NCBI RefSeq assembly: GCF_018417635.1
Contig: NZ_CP071007.1
Location: forward strand, 3,596,501-3,660,500
From: Pseudomonas sp. SORT22
Lineage (GTDB): Bacteria; Pseudomonadota; Gammaproteobacteria; Pseudomonadales; Pseudomonadaceae
Reading direction: 5' to 3'
Length of the DNA stretch: 64,000 bases
In this document: positions 1-8,732 of the stretch, in pieces
Layout of the letters: each line of letters starts with the position of its first letter
How positions within the stretch are numbered: position 1 is the stretch's first letter
The notes under the pieces: generated by a model
The model's input: only the letters and a program-made list of their open reading frames with translations
The model's database searches: none
Told to the model about the DNA's origin: nothing
Program-made: the position numbers and the translations under genes

Positions 1-47
1 ACATCATTGCCGACCTGAGCCAGGCGCTGGAGGCCAGCCGCGGCTGA
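1..47 (+). CDS. C-terminal tail of an unidentified protein (partial)
   Basis: Only the last 14 codons of one open frame are inside the window. They end ...LSQALEASRG before a TGA at 45-47. The codon choice is Pseudomonas-like (GCC, CTG, GAG, CAG), which supports a real coding end. The tail is too short to assign a family. The next gene on the other strand ends 70 bases further on, so the two are convergent. Confidence 0.4.
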   Translation, partial: IIADLSQALEASRG

Positions 48-84
48 TGCTGTCCGACCACATCAGCGCGGCCTGACTGCGCAG

Positions 85-126
85 GATCGCTTGAGGCTAG
101 CGGGCGCAGCGGTGACTCAAGCGATC
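85..126. terminator. Inverted repeat between convergent genes, possible bidirectional terminator
   Basis: GATCGCTTGA (85-94) is perfectly repeated in inverted orientation at 117-126, with a 22-base spacer. The right arm contains the last codons and stop of the lipase gene. No T-tract follows on either strand, so factor-independent termination is uncertain. Confidence 0.4.
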
Positions 127-1967
127 ACCACCTGCGCCGCACTCAGGCTATTTGCCGACACCCCGACCAGGGTCACGCTATCGCTACCGAAGCTCAGCAC
201 CGCATCACTGCCCACCTGGCTCAGGTGCTGGCGAATGTCCGGTTGCGCCGTGCCACCCTCGACGCCGATGAATACCAGTCGGTCATCGGCGTCGAAGCCC
301 TGTACCTGATCCTGGCCGAAGTGGCCGCTGAACAGGAAGGTGTCGCTGCCACCGCCCGATACCAGCACGTCGTTGCCGGCGCCACCGACCAACACGTCGT
401 TGCCACGGCCACCTTGCAGATGGTCGTTGCCGTCCAGGCCAAACAGCCATTGGCCTTGCGCGCCCGCCTTGAGGCTGTCATTGCCTGGCGTACCGTTCTG
501 GCTGGCGGCGTAGGCGTGAACCTTGCCGCTGCTCAGCAGCCCCGCCGGGTCGATCTGGTGGCTGACTTGCTTGCTGAAGAACAGCAGGCTCGATTCCTTG
601 CTGACCAGGGTTTCGACCTGTTTGACCAGGCTGATGCCGCCGCTGCTGTCACGCAGGTACAGGGTGCCGTTGCCATCACGGGCGACATCAAATTTGTCCA
701 GCGCCTGGCCGAGCTTCAAGGTGTCGTGGCCGGCGCCGCCGTCGATCAGGTTGTAGCCGCCATCGTCACGGAAAGTGTCGTTGCCGGCGCGCCCTTCCAG
801 GTAATCATTGCCGCGCCCGCCATGAATCAGGTCGCCGGCGTCGGAGCCGATGATAAAGGTGCTGCCCTTGTGCGCTTCGGCGTTGCGGTTCAGGTCCTCG
901 ACCCAGGTCGAGCCACGGCGAACGTCGGACAGGTTGCTGACGACAATGGTCGAGTCCTTGGCCGTCCATTCATAGAATGCCGAGTCCAGCACCCGCCCCA
1001 GGCCGTCGCCGTAGGCGCTCGGCAAGTGCGAGAGCCAGGTGGCGATGTTGCCGATCGAGTACGGCAGCAGGTTCCAGGCATCGGAGGCATAGTGGTCGTT
1101 GAAGTTGACGATGTTGTCGGTGCTCGAAGGCTTGGCCGCATCATGCACACCGAAGGTTGCCCAGTCGGCTTTCGAGCCATTGAGCGCGCGGAACACCGGG
1201 TCGTTCTCGTAGCCGATGTTCAGCACCTTGCTGCTGTCGCTGGCCTGGGTGGGTGAGGCAAAGGCAACGTAGCGGGCGTCCTGATAGAAGCCGCCCCAGG
1301 TGTCGTTGCTAAGCTCGGCCAGGCTGTTGACACCAAGGCCACCGAGGCTGTGGCCACTGACGGTGATGTCGCTGCCGCTCAGGCCGTTGGCCTGGGCGAA
1401 CCGGGCGACATCATCGAACAGCCGGCCGAAGGCATTGGCGGCGTAGTTCTTGGCAAAGTCAGCCGGGCCAAAGGCCGCCATCAGGTCGTGGATGGCATCG
1501 CTGATGGTGTCGCCGATCAGGTTTTCCCGCGGCCCGCTGGTGCCGCGAAAGGCGATGCCCAGGCCGCTTAACTGGCCGGCGGCGTCGTACTTGCCAAGTA
1601 TCTCGACCTGGGCACTGGTGTAGCCGCGGGTTTCACCATGGAAGGTGCCACGAAAATCCGTAGTGCCCTGGTAACCCAGCTGGCTGGCGCTGATCGGCGT
1701 CCAGCCGGCGGCCTTGACCGCAGCCAGGGCCTGGGCTTCGGCGTCGGGGTTCCAGGGGATGCCAGGGATCGCGCCCTGGCTGTCGGTGCCGCCGATCAGG
1801 GCCTTGATCAAGGTGGCCGGTAAACCGAGGCCAAAACCGTGCTGCTGGTAGCCAACGGCAAAGCCGTTGTCGATGCCGTGGTAGGCATACAGAGTCAGCG
1901 CCATGGCGTCGCTGTAGAGGGCTTTGGAAGCGGCGCTGTCGAGGTGGCGGTAATCGAAAACAGGCAT
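117..1967 (-). CDS. Family I.3 RTX lipase / polyurethanase, secreted
   Basis: This is a 616-residue triacylglycerol lipase of the Pseudomonas family I.3 (PueA/TliA type), whose members also hydrolyse polyester polyurethanes. The nucleophile motif GHSLGG places the catalytic Ser at residue 207. Asp256 (in NDPVF) and His314 (in WLSHLPS) fit the known triad spacing. The C-terminal half has glycine-rich calcium-binding nonapeptides (GGRGNDYLEG, GGRGNDVLVGGAGNDVL). There is no N-terminal signal peptide, as expected for type I export through a C-terminal signal. The start at MPVFDYRHLD is chosen because the family begins there and AAGGAT lies upstream; the longer frame to 2072 is not family-like. 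No aprDEF-like exporter is adjacent. The exporter at 37-42 kb carries a C39 peptidase, so it is an unlikely partner. Confidence 0.93.
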   Translation of the reverse strand: MPVFDYRHLDSAASKALYSDAMALTLYAYHGIDNGFAVGYQQHGFGLGLPATLIKALIGGTDSQGAIPGIPWNPDAEAQALAAVKAAGWTPISASQLGYQGTTDFRGTFHGETRGYTSAQVEILGKYDAAGQLSGLGIAFRGTSGPRENLIGDTISDAIHDLMAAFGPADFAKNYAANAFGRLFDDVARFAQANGLSGSDITVSGHSLGGLGVNSLAELSNDTWGGFYQDARYVAFASPTQASDSSKVLNIGYENDPVFRALNGSKADWATFGVHDAAKPSSTDNIVNFNDHYASDAWNLLPYSIGNIATWLSHLPSAYGDGLGRVLDSAFYEWTAKDSTIVVSNLSDVRRGSTWVEDLNRNAEAHKGSTFIIGSDAGDLIHGGRGNDYLEGRAGNDTFRDDGGYNLIDGGAGHDTLKLGQALDKFDVARDGNGTLYLRDSSGGISLVKQVETLVSKESSLLFFSKQVSHQIDPAGLLSSGKVHAYAASQNGTPGNDSLKAGAQGQWLFGLDGNDHLQGGRGNDVLVGGAGNDVLVSGGGSDTFLFSGHFGQDQVQGFDADDRLVFIGVEGGTAQPDIRQHLSQVGSDAVLSFGSDSVTLVGVSANSLSAAQVVIA

Positions 1968-2219
1968 GGCTATACATCCTTGTGCAGGTGGCAGGTAACC
2001 CTGGCGACATCGTCCGTTGACACACCCGTGGGCAAACCCAAACGCTGCCACAGGGGCAATTGGCCCGTCCATGGCAACATCGATGGCAAGCTGGCCAAAA
2101 GCGCGGGGGATTCTTCGTCAGCACCGGCAACATCAAGCTGTATATCCATACAGATAAAACTTGCCACGCCCCTCAATCCTGCGCATCCTATGGCCTTCAC
2201 CCACCATAGATCGAACGGC

Positions 2220-4160
2220 ATGCGCCTGTTTCTCTGCGAAAAGCCTTCCCAGGCCAAAGACATCGCCAAGGTTCTCGGCGCCAACCGCCGTGGCGACGGC
2301 TGCTGGGTCGGCACCGAGGTTACCGTCACCTGGTGCATCGGCCACTTGCTCGAGACCGCTCCACCCGACAGCTACGACGCGCGTTACAAGCGCTGGGTAC
2401 TGGCCGACCTGCCGATCGTGCCCGAAAAGTGGAAGATGCTGGTCAAGCCCAAGACCGCCAGCCAGTTCAAGGCGGTCAAGCGCCTGCTCGGCGAGGCCCG
2501 CGAGCTGGTGATCGCCACCGACGCCGACCGCGAAGGCGAGATGATCGCCCGCGAGCTGGTCGAGCATTGCCGCTACCGCGGGCCGATCAACCGCCTGTGG
2601 CTGTCGGCACTGGACGACGCCTCCATCCGCAAGGCCCTGGCGGCGCTCAAGCCCGGTAGCGAAACCTTCAGCCTCTACCATTCGGCCCTGGGCCGCTCGC
2701 GGGCCGACTGGCTGATCGGCATGAACATGAGCCGGCTGTTCACCCTGCTCGGTCGCCAGTCCGGCTATCAGGGCGTACTGCCTGTGGGTCGGGTGCAAAC
2801 GCCGACCTTGCGCCTGGTGGTCGACCGCGACCGCAGCATCGCCGACTTCGTGCCGGTGGCCTACTGGGCCATCGACGTGCAGCTGCAAAGCGCCGGCGAG
2901 CAATTCGCCGCGCAGTGGCGCGCCGCCGAAGATGCCTGTGACGACCAGGGCCGCTGCCTGAACCAGGTCCTGGCCCGGCAGGCCGCCGCCGCCATCGGCG
3001 CGGCCAGCAGTGCGCGGGTGGTCAAAGTGGCCACCGAGCGCGTGCGCGAAGCAGCACCGCTGCCCTTCGACCTGGGTACCTTGCAGGAGCTGTGCTCGAA
3101 GAAGTTCGGCCTCGGCGCCCAGGAAACCCTCGACATCGCCCAGGCCCTGTACGAGACCCACAAGCTGATCACCTACCCGCGCAGCGACTGCGGCTACCTG
3201 CCGTTAAGCCAGCACAGCGAGGCGCCGGCCATTCTCGCCGCCTTGCAGCGCGCCGACGCGAGCCTTGCGCCGCTGCAGCCGCACCTGCAGGCCCAGCGCC
3301 GTTCACGGGCCTGGAACGATGCCAAGGTCAGTGCCCACCACGGCATCATCCCCACCGCCGCCGCCAGCGACCCGTCGCGCCTGCCGGGCAAACACAAGGC
3401 GGTCTATACCCTGATCCGCGCCCGCTACCTGGCGCAGTTTTTGCCCAACCACGAATACGACCGTACCCAGGCCGAGTTCGATTGCGCAGGCCAGGCGTTG
3501 CGCGCGGTGGGCAAGCAGATTGTCGAGCCGGGCTGGCGCCGCGCCCTGCCCGAGGCCCTGACCCCGGCCAAAGGCCGTGAGGCGCCGGTGGCCCAGGTAC
3601 TGCCGCTACTGCGCGAAGGCCAGGACTGCACGGTGGCCGCGGTCACCCTCAAGGACCTCTGGACCCAGCCGCCCAAGCCGTTCACCGAGGGCGACCTGAT
3701 CAAGGCCATGAAGAACGTCGCCAAGCTGGTGGACGACCCGCGCCTCAAGCAAAAGCTCAAGGACACCACCGGCATCGGCACCGAGGCCACCCGTGCCGGA
3801 ATCATCCAGGGCCTGCTCGATCGCGGTTACCTGGTCAAGAACGGCAAGGCCCTGAGCGCTACCCCGGCAGCCTTCAGCCTGATCGATGCGGTGCCGCGGG
3901 CAATTGCCGACCCAGGCACCACGGCGATCTGGGAGCAGGCGCTGGACATGGTGCAAAGCGGCGAAATGAGCCTTGAAGAGTTCGTCGCCAAGCAATCGGC
4001 ATGGATGAGCAAGCAGGTGGAGCGTTGTGCCGGCCTGCGCCTGACCATCAGCGGCCCGGCGACCCCGGCCGGGCGCGGTGGCACGCCGTGGAAGAAAAAG
4101 CGCAAGAGCAGCGCTGCGGCAGGCAAGCGAACGCGCAAGCCGAAGGCAAAAGCGCAGTGA
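2220..4160 (+). CDS. topB: DNA topoisomerase III (type IA)
   Basis: A 646-residue type IA topoisomerase that relaxes or decatenates DNA through a transient 5'-phosphotyrosine. The N-terminal Toprim domain starts at MRLFLCEKPSQAKDIA, with the acidic motif DADREGEM further in. The conserved GVLPVGRVQTPTL stretch precedes the catalytic Tyr319 in LITYPRSD. The C-terminus has a lysine/arginine-rich tail (KKKRKSS, KRTRKPK) and no visible zinc-finger cysteines. An in-frame ATG at 2190 would add ten residues, but the conserved family start is 2220. The gene diverges from the lipase across about 250 bases with no other gene, and converges on the methyltransferase at 4205. Confidence 0.95.
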   Translation: MRLFLCEKPSQAKDIAKVLGANRRGDGCWVGTEVTVTWCIGHLLETAPPDSYDARYKRWVLADLPIVPEKWKMLVKPKTASQFKAVKRLLGEARELVIATDADREGEMIARELVEHCRYRGPINRLWLSALDDASIRKALAALKPGSETFSLYHSALGRSRADWLIGMNMSRLFTLLGRQSGYQGVLPVGRVQTPTLRLVVDRDRSIADFVPVAYWAIDVQLQSAGEQFAAQWRAAEDACDDQGRCLNQVLARQAAAAIGAASSARVVKVATERVREAAPLPFDLGTLQELCSKKFGLGAQETLDIAQALYETHKLITYPRSDCGYLPLSQHSEAPAILAALQRADASLAPLQPHLQAQRRSRAWNDAKVSAHHGIIPTAAASDPSRLPGKHKAVYTLIRARYLAQFLPNHEYDRTQAEFDCAGQALRAVGKQIVEPGWRRALPEALTPAKGREAPVAQVLPLLREGQDCTVAAVTLKDLWTQPPKPFTEGDLIKAMKNVAKLVDDPRLKQKLKDTTGIGTEATRAGIIQGLLDRGYLVKNGKALSATPAAFSLIDAVPRAIADPGTTAIWEQALDMVQSGEMSLEEFVAKQSAWMSKQVERCAGLRLTISGPATPAGRGGTPWKKKRKSSAAAGKRTRKPKAKAQ

Positions 4161-4204
4161 GATTGCTGGCCTTGCCGGCGAAGAGGCCCTCACGGTCAAC
4201 ACCC

Positions 4205-5029
4205 CTACCCCTGCTTGACCGCCTGCAAGGTATAACTCAACGGCAAGCGCCAGCGATCCTTGTCCAGCGACCACTCGCCGCCTTCGTCCTTGCTCATCTG
4301 CCCTGGCAGCGCCTCCCAGGGAATGCTGTCATGTTCTTCCAGTGCGGTAATCTGCAGCCCATACTTGAGCAAGGCGCTGATGATCTCGCCCAGGCCATGG
4401 TTCCATTCGTGGGTTACCGTCTGCTCCAGCACCCCGTCGGTCTCGACATAGGTCTCGCCACTGTCCCACACCGTCGGCGCCTCGCGCTCGAAGTACGGGT
4501 ACTCGATGACCAGCTTGTCCTGATGGTCCTCGTTCACCGCCAGCAGCATCGGATGACCCTCGCGCAGAAACAGTCGGCCACCAGGCTTGAGCAAAGCCGC
4601 CACGGTACGCGCCCAGCGCTCGATGCTCGGCAGCCAGATCAACGCGCCGATACCGGTGTATACCAGGTCGAAGGCCGCGGCTGGCAGCACCTGGTCGGCG
4701 GCATAGACATCCGCCTCGACATAGTCGATCCGCGCTGCACAACGCTGCGCCAGGGCCCGCGCCTGGGCCAAGGACTGTACAGAAAAGTCCAGCCCGCTGA
4801 CCTCGGCGCCCAAGCGCGACAACGACAAGGTGTCGGTACCGATATGGCATTGCAGGTGCACCGCGCGCTGGCCGCGAATATCGCCCAGGCGCGGCAGGTC
4901 GAAACGCACCACTTCGGACAGGTGCGCGGGGTCGGCGACGAATGTTTCCACTTCGTAGTCGCCGGAGGCGGCATGCAGCGGCGCACGCTCATCCCAGTTG
5001 CGACGGTTGAGTTCGATCGGGTCGGTCAT
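4205..5029 (-). CDS. Class I SAM-dependent methyltransferase
   Basis: A 274-residue protein with a Rossmann-type methyltransferase fold. Motif I is VHLQCHIGTDTLSLSRLGAEV with the acidic GLDFS strand after it. Later strands read YVEADVY and FDLVYTGIGALIWLPS. The substrate is unknown. The start is chosen at MTDPIELNRRNW, preceded by GGAGCG eight bases upstream; the open frame continues further but without family-like sequence. It diverges from the VOC gene at 5128 over about 100 bases, which must contain both promoters. Confidence 0.85.
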   Translation of the reverse strand: MTDPIELNRRNWDERAPLHAASGDYEVETFVADPAHLSEVVRFDLPRLGDIRGQRAVHLQCHIGTDTLSLSRLGAEVSGLDFSVQSLAQARALAQRCAARIDYVEADVYAADQVLPAAAFDLVYTGIGALIWLPSIERWARTVAALLKPGGRLFLREGHPMLLAVNEDHQDKLVIEYPYFEREAPTVWDSGETYVETDGVLEQTVTHEWNHGLGEIISALLKYGLQITALEEHDSIPWEALPGQMSKDEGGEWSLDKDRWRLPLSYTLQAVKQG

Positions 5030-5127
5030 CTTGGCGCTCCTTTGCAGCCGCAACCTTAGCGGCGTACCCAAGGCCTGGGCAAGTGCTGTATAAACCGCCC
5101 ACACCCTCCTCAATCAAGAATGCATTG

Positions 5128-5520
5128 ATGAAACTCGGATACACCATCGTCTACGTCCCCGATGTCGCCGCCTCGCTGGCTTTCTTCGAGCAGGCCTTCG
5201 GCTTGAGCCGGCGCTTTCTCCATGAGTCCGGCGACTATGGCGAACTGGACACCGGCGCCACCACCCTCGCCTTTGCGTCATTGGCCCTGGGCAATAGTCA
5301 CTTTGCCGGCGGCGTGCTGGCGGCCAGCGAATCGACAAAGCCATTGGGTATGGAGATTGCCCTGGTTACCGACGACGTTGCCAGCGCCCATGCCCGCGCC
5401 GTGGCGGCGGGCGCGGTGGCGCTGAAGGCCCCCGAAGCCAAGCCCTGGGGGCAAACCCTGTCGTATGTGCGCTGCCCCGATGGCACCCTGGTGGAGCTGT
5501 GCACGCCGGTTGGCATCTGA
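5128..5520 (+). CDS. VOC (glyoxalase/bleomycin-resistance fold) protein
   Basis: A 130-residue vicinal-oxygen-chelate protein. It opens with the beta-alpha-beta half-module MKLGYTIVYVPDVAASLAFF and ends with the typical DGTLVELCTPVGI strand. Such proteins bind metal or small molecules as lyases, isomerases, dioxygenases or drug-binding proteins; nothing here fixes the substrate. The start at 5128 is preferred because the VOC fold begins at MKLGY, although its ribosome site is weak. It ends ten bases before the convergent TonB receptor gene. Confidence 0.8.
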   Translation: MKLGYTIVYVPDVAASLAFFEQAFGLSRRFLHESGDYGELDTGATTLAFASLALGNSHFAGGVLAASESTKPLGMEIALVTDDVASAHARAVAAGAVALKAPEAKPWGQTLSYVRCPDGTLVELCTPVGI

Positions 5521-5529
5521 TCGCAAGCG

Positions 5530-7623
5530 TTACAGCGCCAGGCTCAGGCTGACCATCAAATTGCGCGGCTCCCCCGGCATGTTCCACGCCGCGTTGTAGC
5601 CGCGCTCGTAGTACTTGCGATCGAACAGGTTGTTCAGGTTCAGGCCCACCGTGGCCTGTTCGCTGATTTTGTAATGGGCCAGCAGGTCGACCGTGCTGTA
5701 GCTGGGTAAACGAAAGCTGCTGCCGGCCTGGCCGGAACGCTCGCCGACGTAGTTGGCTGCAGCGCCAATGTCCGAGCCAAGCAATGGTCCGCTCTGAAAC
5801 TCATACACCGCCATCAGGCTGCCGCTATGTTGCGGGATGCCCAGCAAGTCGCTGCCCTTGGGCAAGGCGGCATCGCCCTTGGTCACTTCGGCATCGATAT
5901 AGGCATAGGCGCCGATCACCCGCAGCGCTTCGCTCAACTGGCCGCTGAACTGCAGGTCGAGCCCCTGGCTGCGCGCCTTGCCGGCGGCGATGCTGTCGCC
6001 GAAGGCATCGGTGGTGATGACGTTTTCCTTGTCGATCTGGAACAGCGCGACAGTCGCCCCCAGGCGGCTGTCGAACAGGTCCAGCTTGAGCCCGGTTTCA
6101 TAGCCCAGGCCCTTTTCCGGTTTGTAGATCTGGCCCTGGGTGCCGATGCTGTTGGGCTTGAACGAGGTCGAGGCATTGGCGAATACCCCGACTTCAGGTG
6201 TGAGCTGATACAGCAGACCCACGCGCGGGGTGGCGACGTCCTTTTCCTGAGTGTTGCTGACGCGCGTGGAGCGGTTCTGCGCGGTTTGTTCGATATGCTC
6301 CAGGCGCACGCCCACCAGAGCGCGCAAGCGCTCGGTAAAGGCGATCTGGTCCTGCAGGTTGAGCGCGTAGCTCTCGGTGCGCTCGAAAAAATCATTAGGG
6401 TTGATCAGCGCCGGTTTCGCCTGGCCATACACCGGGTTGTAGATGTCCAGGCCATAGCCGAGCGAAGTGGCGCTTTGCGGGTACTTCTGGCTGTTGCGGT
6501 AGTTCTCGTACTCAAGGCCCAGCAGGCTCTGGTGCTCCCAGCCGGCGAACTGGAACTGGCCGTGCAGTTCGGCCTGGGTGATGTTGTCGTTCCACTCGAA
6601 ATCGCGCTCGCGGTAGAAGCGGCTGATGCTGGTGCCGACCACTCGCGACGGTTCCGAGCTGTTGCCCTTGAGCCGGCCCTGGGTGTAGTGGTTGGCCAGG
6701 CGCAACTTCCAACTGTCGTTGAGGTGGTGCTCCAGGGTCAGGTCGAGGGTCTGGTTGTCATTGCGGATGCGCCCGTCGTTGGGCTCGCCGAGAAAGGTCG
6801 AACGGCTGACCGAGCCCAGTTCGTTGTTGACCGCCGGGATGCCGCGGTCGAACACCGACTCGGTACGCGAGAACTCGGTGTCGATCGACAGCAGGGTCTC
6901 GGGGTTCAACTGCCAGCTCAGCGACGGGCTGACGATTCGCCGCTCACTGCCAACGTAATCGCGAAAGCTGCCGTTGTCCTCCACCGCCATATTGACCCGC
7001 GACAACACCCGGCCGTCTTCGCTGAGCGGCGTGTTGACGTCCAGGCTGCTGCGGTAACGGTCCCAACTGCCGGCGCTGGCCTTGAACCGAGTGAAGGCTT
7101 CGGCTTGCGGACGCTTGGTGACGATGTTTACCAACCCGCCGGGATCGCCGCGCCCGTACAGACTGGCGGCCGGGCCCTTGAGCACTTCGATGCGCTCGAT
7201 GTTGGAGGTGTCGGGGGCGCTGTAGCTGCCGCGGTTGACGGCAAAGCCGTTCTTGTACAGCTCGCCGGTGGTGAAGCCACGCACGCTGTAGTTGAGGAAG
7301 GTCAGGCCGCCGAAGTTGTTCTGCCGGCTGACCCCGCCGGCAAAATCCAGGGCGCGGTCGATGCGCGTGCTGTTGAGGTCCTCGAGCACCTGGCTGGGCA
7401 CCACGGCGATACTTTGCGGGGTGTCGCGGATGTCAGTGTCGGTCTTGGTCGCGGTGCCCGAACGAGTTGCACGATAGCCCTGCACCGGGCCGCTCGCGCT
7501 TTCTTCATAGTGGCGTTCGTTGACGTTGAGGGCGTCGAGCAACACGGTATCGGCAGCGGCAGCTGGCAAAGCGAGCAGCGAGGCGGACAGGCCGAGGGAT
7601 AACCTTCCTACGGGGTAGTTCAT
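5530..7623 (-). CDS. TonB-dependent siderophore receptor
   Basis: A 697-residue outer-membrane receptor for ferric siderophore uptake. A signal peptide (MNYPVGRLSLGLSASLLAL, cleavage near AAA/DT) is followed by a plug domain (RDTPQSIAVVPSQVLEDLN; VLKGPAASLYGRGDPGGLVN) and a 22-strand barrel ending MVSLSLAL. No STN signalling domain is present, so it is not a FecA-type transducer. The plug resembles hydroxamate receptors (FoxA/FhuE/FcuA type), but the ligand cannot be read from sequence. AAGGAG sits well placed before ATG 7623. Iron control is expected for the family, but no good Fur box is visible; an AT-rich palindrome lies at 7639-7654. Confidence 0.9.
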   Translation of the reverse strand: MNYPVGRLSLGLSASLLALPAAAADTVLLDALNVNERHYEESASGPVQGYRATRSGTATKTDTDIRDTPQSIAVVPSQVLEDLNSTRIDRALDFAGGVSRQNNFGGLTFLNYSVRGFTTGELYKNGFAVNRGSYSAPDTSNIERIEVLKGPAASLYGRGDPGGLVNIVTKRPQAEAFTRFKASAGSWDRYRSSLDVNTPLSEDGRVLSRVNMAVEDNGSFRDYVGSERRIVSPSLSWQLNPETLLSIDTEFSRTESVFDRGIPAVNNELGSVSRSTFLGEPNDGRIRNDNQTLDLTLEHHLNDSWKLRLANHYTQGRLKGNSSEPSRVVGTSISRFYRERDFEWNDNITQAELHGQFQFAGWEHQSLLGLEYENYRNSQKYPQSATSLGYGLDIYNPVYGQAKPALINPNDFFERTESYALNLQDQIAFTERLRALVGVRLEHIEQTAQNRSTRVSNTQEKDVATPRVGLLYQLTPEVGVFANASTSFKPNSIGTQGQIYKPEKGLGYETGLKLDLFDSRLGATVALFQIDKENVITTDAFGDSIAAGKARSQGLDLQFSGQLSEALRVIGAYAYIDAEVTKGDAALPKGSDLLGIPQHSGSLMAVYEFQSGPLLGSDIGAAANYVGERSGQAGSSFRLPSYSTVDLLAHYKISEQATVGLNLNNLFDRKYYERGYNAAWNMPGEPRNLMVSLSLAL

Positions 7624-7638
7624 GAGGGCTCCTTAAAA

Positions 7639-7654
7639 TTATGTAATAACATAA
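7639..7654 (-). promoter_or_regulatory. AT-rich palindrome in the receptor leader (candidate operator)
   Basis: TTATGT-AATA-ACATAA is a perfect 6-4-6 inverted repeat 15 bases upstream of the receptor start. It lies in a strikingly AT-rich stretch (about 7633-7677) within GC-rich DNA. It does not match the Fur consensus well. Function is inferred from position only. Confidence 0.35.
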
Positions 7655-7693
7655 CAATTTAAGAAGAAAGATAAAAGCAGCACAGCGCAAGCC

Positions 7694-7720
7694 CCTGTAG
7701 GAGCGGGCTTGCCCCGCGAT
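7694..7720 (+). repeat. REP element (single)
   Basis: CTGTAGGAGCGGGCTTG followed by CCCCGCGAT is the Pseudomonas REP core with its imperfect hairpin. It lies between the end of the flavin reductase gene and the TonB receptor start. Related copies occur at 10050, 28670, 47658 and 52136. Confidence 0.75.
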
Positions 7721-7726
7721 CACCCC

Positions 7727-8674
7727 TCAACAGCTACGAATCACCGCCTGCAACACGGTCTTGAAGGACGCGATCTGCTCTTCGCTGAATTGCCCGAACA
7801 CCTTGTCCTGCTGCTCGCGGGCGATGCTCCACAGGCCTTCGGTCTGGTCGATACCGGCAATGGTCAGGCGCACATGCCCGGCCGCTTCGCTGTCGCACAC
7901 CAGGCCCTTGCGCTTGAGGTTGGCCACTGCCTCGTCGATTTCCCGCGCCGGCATCGCCACTTCGCGCTGCAGGTCGGCAAGGTTCAGCCCGGCGTCGTTC
8001 TCCAGCACCATAAGCATCCGTGCCTCGCTGGTTCGCAGGCCGCTGGACAATTGCCGTGGCTGATAGCTGCCCTGGTAGGCGCGCAGGGCCTGGGTCATCA
8101 AGTAGTACAGGTTATGGCTCAGGCGCCCCTGGAAGTGGCTGCTCGGCGGCTGACCTTCTTCGCGGCGGGTCATGCGCGTGTGTGGCAGCACCATGGAATA
8201 GGCGCCCTGGTGATACAGCAACGGCGAGCGGCCGCAGTCATCGAAGTCCACCACCTTGCCGAGCATGATCCAGTGATCGCCACCGTCGAGTAGCTGCTGG
8301 GTTTCGCACTGAAAGCACGCCGAACAATCGGCGAGGATCGGCGCCCCACCCTCGCCTGCCTGGTAGCTGATACCGGCAAAACGGTCATCCTTGGGCTTGG
8401 CGAAGTTGTTGGACAGGTCGATCTGGTCGGCGGCGAGGATGTTCACGGAAAAATGGCTGGCCGCCTCGAACACCGCCAGGCTGCTCGAGCGTTTGTCCAG
8501 GCTCCAGAGAATCAGCGGCGGGTCGAGGGATACCGAGTTGAAGCTGTTGGCAGTGACGCCGACCAGGTTGCCCTGGGGATCGGCGGCGGTGACCACGGTG
8601 ACGCCGGTGGCGAAGTTGCCCAGGGCACGGCGAAAGGCGCGGCTGTCGAAGGCCGATGCGGTTGCGGTAGACAT
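7727..8674 (-). CDS. 4-hydroxyphenylacetate 3-hydroxylase, flavin reductase component (C1-type)
   Basis: A 315-residue NADH:FMN reductase that supplies reduced flavin to the oxygenase encoded just upstream. Residues 10-160 are a DIM6/NTAB flavin reductase domain (FRRALGNFATGVTVVTA, VGVTANSFNSVSLDPP). The remaining ~130 residues look like a MarR-type winged helix (LRTSEARMLMVLEND, IDEAVANLKRKGLV). This two-domain layout and the length match the Acinetobacter baumannii C1 protein, where the MarR-like tail is an autoinhibitory sensor of 4-hydroxyphenylacetate. GGGGAG precedes the ATG. The gene follows the oxygenase by 58 bases on the same strand, so they form an operon. Confidence 0.85.
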   Translation of the reverse strand: MSTATASAFDSRAFRRALGNFATGVTVVTAADPQGNLVGVTANSFNSVSLDPPLILWSLDKRSSSLAVFEAASHFSVNILAADQIDLSNNFAKPKDDRFAGISYQAGEGGAPILADCSACFQCETQQLLDGGDHWIMLGKVVDFDDCGRSPLLYHQGAYSMVLPHTRMTRREEGQPPSSHFQGRLSHNLYYLMTQALRAYQGSYQPRQLSSGLRTSEARMLMVLENDAGLNLADLQREVAMPAREIDEAVANLKRKGLVCDSEAAGHVRLTIAGIDQTEGLWSIAREQQDKVFGQFSEEQIASFKTVLQAVIRSC

Positions 8675-8732
8675 GCAAGACTCCCCGGCTGCCGTGCGCG
8701 GCAGCCGTCATTGTTGTTATTGGCGAGGCCTA

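Noticed and set aside
5827-7602. Long 591-codon open frame opposite the TonB receptor
   Set aside because: It is a GC-bias shadow: low-complexity Ala/Gly/Val/Gln-rich translation, no ribosome site and no family resemblance.
7600-7700. Fur box upstream of the TonB receptor
   Set aside because: The AT-rich stretch has a palindrome but does not match the Fur 19-bp consensus, so it was recorded only as an unidentified operator.
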